A stretch of 64,000 bases of DNA from Maritalea sp049801075. Its GTDB lineage: Bacteria > Pseudomonadota > Alphaproteobacteria > Rhizobiales > Devosiaceae. Below the pieces are notes generated by a model that was not told where the DNA came from, did not search any database, and saw only the letters and a list, made by a program, of their open reading frames with translations. The stretch lies in contig NZ_JBNAGG010000002.1 of NCBI RefSeq assembly GCF_049801075.1, positions 310,001 to 374,000 of the forward strand, written 5' to 3'. Below, piece by piece: positions 59,906 through 64,000 of the stretch. The first letter of the stretch is position 1. Each line of letters begins with the position of its first letter. A program made the position numbers and the translations under genes.

Positions 59906-60514
59906 CTAACTATGGTTCCAATCATCCGGGTCGGCGGAATTGTTGGGCGACAGGCCGATAATGTCGCCATCGGTGGAGCAGCCGAGGCCGAGCACGGTGC
60001 GGTTGGCATAGCCGAAATAGGCGGTGACCTGGTTGATTTCTAATATCTCGCCATCATCATATCCGGCGTCGCGCAAGGCGGCGACGTCGGCTTCTACCAC
60101 TTCTCCCGGCTGATTGTTGAGCTTTTGCGCGTAGGCGAGGGCGGCGAGTTCCTGATGGGAAAGTGGGGCGCTTGAGATGTCGTGACGCTCGATGGCGGCT
60201 TTGATCGCGTCAGCGCGTTCATCGTCTTTTAGGTTGCGCTTTAGGCCAACAAAGCGATGTTCAAAGCAATAGTTGCAATTGTTCAGATAGCTGACATAGG
60301 TGCCGATCGTTTCCAAAAACCATTTGGGGATGGTGTTGTTGGCATGGTGCAGCACATATTTGTAGATCGCCATATGGCCTTCCATGGAATGGGGGCGCAG
60401 CGAGTGCATCATCATGATGTTGTCGACATTATTGTTTGGTCCTGTGACCCGTTGATAGAGCTGCTTTAGTCGCCCTGTTGCTTCCTCAAATGGGATTGTT
60501 TTGATCCACGCCAT
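59906..60514 (-). CDS. AhpD-like / carboxymuconolactone decarboxylase family protein
   Basis: A 202-residue all-helical protein of the AhpD-like peroxidase-related family. The redox motif is NNCNYCFEHRF: Glu68, Cys80 and Cys83 are spaced as Glu118, Cys130 and Cys133 of Mycobacterium AhpD, but the position of AhpD His137 holds Arg87, with His one residue earlier (86). A disulfide reductase or hydroperoxide role is plausible. The promoter region contains the same operator as the nitroreductase gene, so the GntR protein encoded between them probably controls it. Confidence 0.87.
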   Translation of the reverse strand: MAWIKTIPFEEATGRLKQLYQRVTGPNNNVDNIMMMHSLRPHSMEGHMAIYKYVLHHANNTIPKWFLETIGTYVSYLNNCNYCFEHRFVGLKRNLKDDERADAIKAAIERHDISSAPLSHQELAALAYAQKLNNQPGEVVEADVAALRDAGYDDGEILEINQVTAYFGYANRTVLGLGCSTDGDIIGLSPNNSADPDDWNHS

Positions 60515-60548
60515 AGTTCTCCCCCCTTGGCAATCGCCTTGCTAGACT

Positions 60549-60565
60549 ATATTGTCGGACAATAA
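60549..60565. promoter_or_regulatory. Shared GntR-type operator, copy 1 (AhpD-like gene side)
   Basis: ATATTGTCGGACAATAA, containing the inverted repeat TATTGTC-G-GACAATA (60550-60564), is identical over 17 bases to a site before the nitroreductase gene. It fits the FCD-GntR pattern TNGTNNNACNA. On the minus strand it abuts a possible -10 TATAGT of the AhpD-like gene. Confidence 0.8.
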
Positions 60566-60694
60566 CGAAGATTTGTCAGCATTTACACTGAAAAATTCTT
60601 TTGAAAATAGACGAATTGCAATGCAATTTTGTTGCAAAGCCAACTCAATCTTTCTAGCGTGCGCGATAGGGAGCAATTTATTTGGGGGGAATTG

Positions 60695-61363
60695 GTGTCA
60701 GAATCCAGCGTAGAATCTGTTGTGCAGATGATTACGGATGCTGTACGCACCGGGCGTCTGGCGCCTGGCATGCGTTTGGTTGAAGCCGAATTTACGCAAA
60801 ATCTTGGCGTTAGCCGCTCGACGGTGCGTGAAGGTTTTCAACGGCTCATCGCAGCGGGTCTTTTGACATCTGAACGCCATCGTGGCGTAAGTGTGCGCCA
60901 ATTTACGCGCAAGCAAGTGCACGATCTCTATGTGCTTCGGGCGAACCTAGAAGGTCTAGGTGTGGAACTTGCCACGTCAAAAGTTGCCGAAGCACCTGCT
61001 TTTATTCAAGATTTGCAGCAGCTAATGGATGATGCTGAGAATGAGCGTGATCTCACCAAATTCTCGCAACTCAATACAGAGTTCCACCATTATCTCGCCG
61101 ATATGGCGAACAATGAATATCTCAAGAGTGTCATCTTGCAGTTTGAGACTTCAATTTATTGGCTGCAATTTCGCGTGTTGGTGGATCAGCAATCCGTGTT
61201 CCGCACCAATCAAGACCATCGTGTGATTGTTGAACATATGGTCGCGGGGCGCGGTGCAAAGGCCGCAGCGGCGATGCGACAACATATTCTGAATGCTGAG
61301 GAAATGGTGCAATCGCTGCCCAGCAGTCACTTTAAGCGAGATATGGCAGCACAAAATCTCTAA
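60695..61363 (+). CDS. GntR (FCD) family regulator between AhpD-like and nitroreductase genes
   Basis: A 222-residue GntR regulator. The winged helix reads LAPGMRLVEAEFTQNLGVSR then STVREGFQRLIAAGLL; the FCD ligand domain includes NTEFHHYLADMANN and DHRVIVEHMVAGRGAKAA, whose histidines often bind a metal-carboxylate ligand. A GTG at 60695 with GGGGGG before it is preferred over a TTG at 60629. Identical palindromes flank it, one before each neighbour, so it is the likely regulator of both. Confidence 0.9.
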   Translation: MSESSVESVVQMITDAVRTGRLAPGMRLVEAEFTQNLGVSRSTVREGFQRLIAAGLLTSERHRGVSVRQFTRKQVHDLYVLRANLEGLGVELATSKVAEAPAFIQDLQQLMDDAENERDLTKFSQLNTEFHHYLADMANNEYLKSVILQFETSIYWLQFRVLVDQQSVFRTNQDHRVIVEHMVAGRGAKAAAAMRQHILNAEEMVQSLPSSHFKRDMAAQNL

Positions 61364-61401
61364 TCACTCGCGGCAGGCGGGTGGTAAGCAGTAGTTCACG
61401 C

Positions 61402-61439
61402 TTGACTTCAGTGCGACTTCTGATATTGTCGGACAATAA
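61402..61439 (+). promoter_or_regulatory. Nitroreductase promoter with GntR-type operator, copy 2
   Basis: TTGACT (61402-61407) and TATTGT (61424-61429) are 16 bases apart. The inverted repeat TATTGTC-G-GACAATA (61424-61438) begins at the -10, so bound repressor would stop transcription. The 17-base core ATATTGTCGGACAATAA matches the site at 60549 exactly. Confidence 0.8.
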
Positions 61440-61468
61440 TGATAGACAATAAAATCTGGGGTGGGAAA

Positions 61469-62164
61469 ATGGTTGATCAACAATTTGGGCGCGATTTTGA
61501 GCCGATTGATTTACCTGACTATAAGGAAGTGCCGCAGGCCGAAATGCGCGCCGCGGCAGAAGCGTTTTATGAGGACATCAAAAAACGCCATACGGTACGT
61601 GAATTTTCAGATAAGCCTGTGCCGCGCGATATTATCGAAACATGTTTGAAGGCAGCGGGTACCGCGCCGAATGGGGCAAACCATCAACCATGGCATTTTG
61701 CTGTGATTGGCGATGCGGGGATGAAGCGGCGCATTCGCGAAGAAGCAGAGATTGAAGAAAAGACCTTTTACGAAGGGCGGGCCGGGGAGGAATGGCTGAA
61801 GGCGCTGAAACCTATTGGCACCGACGCCTCCAAACCCTTCTTGGAAAAAGCACCTTGGTTGATCGCTATTTTTGGCGAACGCCGCAGCATTGGGGCAGAT
61901 GGCAATAAATATAAGAATTATTATGTGCCTGAATCTGTGTCGATTGCCACGGGCTTTTTGCTGGTGGCGCTGCATAAGGCGGGACTTGCGACGTTAACCC
62001 ATACGCCAAACCCCATGAGTTTTCTCAACGAGATTTGCGACCGTCCCAAATCGGACAAGCCCTATATTTTGCTGGTGGTGGGGTATCCAGATGAAAACGC
62101 CAAAATTCCCCGTCATGCAACTGAGAAAAAGCCTCTCGAAGAGATCGCGACCTTTTATGAATAA
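61469..62164 (+). CDS. Nitroreductase family protein, iodotyrosine-deiodinase-like
   Basis: A 231-residue FMN enzyme. The N-terminal FMN loop is KKRHTVREFSDKPVPRDII and the core motif is AAGTAPNGANHQPWHFAVI, a run typical of the iodotyrosine deiodinase branch, with an active-site lid region between residues ~95 and 130 (EAEIEEKTFYEGRAGEEWLK) and LLVALHKAGLATLTHTPNPM later. Members of the branch remove halogens from halophenols or reduce nitro groups with FMN. The start at 61469 follows GGTGGGAA. A strong terminator follows. The substrate is unknown. Confidence 0.88.
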   Translation: MVDQQFGRDFEPIDLPDYKEVPQAEMRAAAEAFYEDIKKRHTVREFSDKPVPRDIIETCLKAAGTAPNGANHQPWHFAVIGDAGMKRRIREEAEIEEKTFYEGRAGEEWLKALKPIGTDASKPFLEKAPWLIAIFGERRSIGADGNKYKNYYVPESVSIATGFLLVALHKAGLATLTHTPNPMSFLNEICDRPKSDKPYILLVVGYPDENAKIPRHATEKKPLEEIATFYE

Positions 62165-62194
62165 AGGTTTGGCTTGATCAGCCATTAAGCGAAG

Positions 62195-62224
62195 AAAGGT
62201 CAGCTCTGGACGGCTGACCTTTTT
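62195..62224 (+). terminator. Terminator of the nitroreductase gene
   Basis: A perfect 10-bp stem AAAGGTCAGC/GCTGACCTTT with an 8-base loop is followed by TTC; T-rich on both sides, so it can also stop the convergent LysR transcript. Confidence 0.85.
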
Positions 62225-62227
62225 CAT

Positions 62228-63103
62228 TTAGAGATCAGAAAAATTCTCGACCATAAAGTCGATAAAGACCCGGGTTTTGAGTGGCAGGCGACGTCGGTGT
62301 GGATAAAGCACATAAAGCGGTGTCGTGTCAGACGCTTCATCCTCCAGCATGGTCACAAGCGTACCTTGTTCAATTGATTTGTTGAGAATGAAGGTGGGCA
62401 AATAGCAATAGCCGACGCTTTTTTCTGCCAAGGTCACGATGGTGTCGCCATTGTTGGTGTTGGCGCGAATGGTATCCGGCGCGACGCGGAAATTTTGCCA
62501 CGATGGTGCATTCTGCCGCAAAGAATAGGTGATGGATGGCCAATTTTTCAGCTCGGTCACGTCTTTTGGTTTGCCACCCATTTTTTCAATGAGTTCGGGT
62601 GAGGCTGCCAAATGATGGCTGGTTTCGGCAAACTTGCGTACAATGAGCGAGTCTGAGCCAGTGGCGCCAATGCGGATGGCAAGGTCCATGCCTTCTTCGA
62701 TGATGTCCACATAGCGATCTGACATGTGCAAATCGACTTGGACTTTACTATGACGTTCTAAGAATTTTGGCAGCAATGGCGCTACATATTGCGAGCCAAA
62801 GGTTACTGGCACGGCGATGCGCAAACGCCCTTGCGGTTCGAGGCTCTTTTCAGCAAAGCGACTTTCAATCTCTGCATTTTGTTCAAGGATATTGCGACAA
62901 TGTTCCAAATATTCGTTGCCGGCTTCGGTGAGCGATACGCGGCGCGTGGTACGGTTAAGCAGGCGCACGTCCAGCCGTTCTTCCAAAAGGCTTAGGGTGC
63001 GCGACACGATGGCTTTGGAACAGCCCAGTTTTTCTGAGGCAGCGGTAATCCCGTGATTTTCAGCAACGGCGACAAAAGTCTGCATAGCGTTGAGCATATC
63101 CAT
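62228..63103 (-). CDS. LysR family transcriptional regulator
   Basis: A 291-residue regulator. The winged helix is MQTFVAVAENHGITAASEKL then GCSKAIVSRTLSLLEERLDV, followed by the LysR effector domain (GRLRIAVPVTFGSQYVAPLL). It belongs to the branch that includes many quinone- and nitroreductase-linked regulators. The ribosome site AAGGG precedes the ATG at 63103; an in-frame ATG two codons later is possible. It is convergent with the nitroreductase gene and tandem with alanine dehydrogenase. Confidence 0.92.
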   Translation of the reverse strand: MDMLNAMQTFVAVAENHGITAASEKLGCSKAIVSRTLSLLEERLDVRLLNRTTRRVSLTEAGNEYLEHCRNILEQNAEIESRFAEKSLEPQGRLRIAVPVTFGSQYVAPLLPKFLERHSKVQVDLHMSDRYVDIIEEGMDLAIRIGATGSDSLIVRKFAETSHHLAASPELIEKMGGKPKDVTELKNWPSITYSLRQNAPSWQNFRVAPDTIRANTNNGDTIVTLAEKSVGYCYLPTFILNKSIEQGTLVTMLEDEASDTTPLYVLYPHRRRLPLKTRVFIDFMVENFSDL

Positions 63104-63280
63104 TATATTACCCTTTCAAACAAATTGCCTCAGTATAACTAAATTAAGCTCAAAAAATTGAACAGCGTCAATTGACCATTTGGTCTAACTTACAGGGTCG
63201 TAAAATTGATCTTGTGTCCAATTCGCCAAATTTAGCGGCTTTGTTCAGAATTACGAAACAATGCCTTTGCTGGATCAATC

Positions 63281-63314
63281 AAATAAAAAGCCGCACAGAA
63301 TAATCCGTGCGGCC
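63281..63314 (-). terminator. Terminator of the alanine dehydrogenase gene
   Basis: On the minus strand a perfect 7-bp stem GCCGCAC/GTGCGGC is followed by TTTTTATTT, 26 bases after the ald stop codon. Confidence 0.88.
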
Positions 63315-63339
63315 TTGAGATTTCGCGACGTGTAAATTC

Positions 63340-64000
63340 TTAGTTCAAGAATGTGTCGGCGCTCACATAGTCATAGCCAAGATCGTGCGCCACTGGGGCA
63401 CACGTCACTTTGCCATCGCAGACATTAAGGCCATTTTTCAGGTGCGCATCATCTTTCAATGCTTGCTTCCAGCCTTTGTTGGCGATTTGCACGGCGTGAT
63501 GCAAGGTCGCATTGTTCAACGCGTAGGTTGAAGTGCGGGCCACAGCACCAGGCATGTTTGCCACGCAATAATGCACCACATCATCAATGATGTAGGTTGG
63601 ATCTGCGTGGGTGGTTGCTTTTGATGTTTCGAAGCAGCCGCCTTGGTCAATCGCCACGTCAACCAACACAGCGCCTGGCTGCATGGTTTTCAGCATTTCA
63701 CGGTTGACCAATTTAGGTGCGGCAGCGCCAGGCACCAAAACAGCGCCAACAACCAAATCGGCTTCTTTGACCAATTCTTCAAGCGCAGCCTTTGTGGAGT
63801 AGACCACTTTGGCGCTGGCTTCGAAATGGTTGGACAAGCGCTCAAGCTGTGCTGGGTTGCGGTCCAAAATGGTCACATCAGCGTGCATACCAACGGCCAT
63901 TTGCGCTGCATTGAAACCAACAACGCCGCCGCCAACTACAACCACTTTAGCAGGAGCAACGCCGGGCACGCCGCCCATCAAAACGCCACGGCCACCATGG
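63340..64000 (-). CDS. ald: Alanine dehydrogenase, 5' end cut by window edge
   Basis: The C-terminal ~220 residues of NAD-dependent alanine dehydrogenase, which interconverts L-alanine and pyruvate plus ammonia. The NAD motif VVVVGGGVVGFNAAQMAVGM is followed by VTILDRNPAQLERL, the family signature VDVAIDQGGCFETS and the region VVHYCVANMPGAVARTSTYA. The C terminus VSADTFLN is normal. The N-terminal substrate domain lies beyond the right edge of the window. Confidence 0.94.
   Translation of the reverse strand, partial: HGGRGVLMGGVPGVAPAKVVVVGGGVVGFNAAQMAVGMHADVTILDRNPAQLERLSNHFEASAKVVYSTKAALEELVKEADLVVGAVLVPGAAAPKLVNREMLKTMQPGAVLVDVAIDQGGCFETSKATTHADPTYIIDDVVHYCVANMPGAVARTSTYALNNATLHHAVQIANKGWKQALKDDAHLKNGLNVCDGKVTCAPVAHDLGYDYVSADTFLN

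Noticed and set aside
1..64000. Mobile elements, prophage, CRISPR arrays or plasmid functions
   Set aside because: No transposase, integrase, phage structural gene or regularly spaced direct repeat was found; only the REPIN-like palindromes are repetitive.

Overview
The window is a gene-dense stretch of an alphaproteobacterial chromosome of roughly balanced base composition. Evidence for the group: a three-subunit NAD-type formate dehydrogenase operon with fdhD, an ETF:ubiquinone oxidoreductase, a methionine gamma-lyase/2-oxoacid dehydrogenase E1 pair, a fused RimB-RimK protein, a yqeY-dnaG-rpoD macromolecular-synthesis cluster, a BigR/SqrR-type ArsR regulator, and intergenic palindromic repeats of the kind common in Hyphomicrobiales and relatives. 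It looks like a heterotroph living on amino acids, C1 compounds and aldehydes. I cannot name the genus. I see no prophage, CRISPR array, integrase, insertion sequence or rRNA.

Layout. 1-3.1 kb: edge-truncated GAF/Fis regulator divergent from an acetaldehyde-dehydrogenase operon with DUF779. 3.2-10.2 kb: single-gene units (EEP-family phosphoesterase or nuclease, GFA protein, two Tat-exported hydrolases including CpdB, YpfJ-like metalloprotease, acyltransferase). 10.2-18.1 kb: housekeeping core with carA, then yqeY, a GNAT gene, an unknown secreted protein, dnaG and rpoD. 18.1-26.8 kb: many small accessory enzymes and regulators (DUF1989, universal stress protein, TetR, GFA, VOC, sterol-desaturase-like, HxlR, metallo-beta-lactamase, HlyU). 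26.8-30.4 kb: two tandem MFS exporters divergent from a regulator with a C-terminal cysteine cluster. 30.5-34.9 kb: RimB-RimK, ankyrin lipoprotein, TauE/SafE, SIMPL protein, cytochrome c and a persulfide-type ArsR regulator. 35.2 kb: a CAU tRNA. 35.5-40.5 kb: small enzymes, an MFS/GNAT pair, an AraC regulator and a copper-chaperone locus with a MerR-type promoter. 40.5-44.7 kb: mdeR-mdeA-mdeB for methionine breakdown. 44.8-53.9 kb: D-lyxose isomerase, a gamma-glutamyltransferase/FAD oxidase/RidA operon with its FadR-type regulator, ETF-QO and a MATE exporter. 54.1-59.8 kb: formate dehydrogenase. 59.9-62.2 kb: an AhpD-like protein, a GntR regulator and a deiodinase-like nitroreductase that share one operator. 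62.2-64 kb: LysR regulator and an alanine dehydrogenase cut by the window end.

The recurring theme is a regulator beside one to three catabolic or efflux genes, with a palindromic operator visible between them. The clearest cases are the TetR promoter at 19.6 kb, the CueR/MerR-type promoter at 40.0 kb, the FadR-type site at 46.8 kb and the duplicated TATTGTC-G-GACAATA site at 60.55 and 61.43 kb. Electrons from acyl-CoA and amine oxidation can enter the quinone pool through ETF-QO, formate is oxidised to CO2 with NAD reduction, and methionine is cleaved to methanethiol, ammonia and 2-oxobutyrate. Several intergenic gaps hold REPIN-like paired palindromes.
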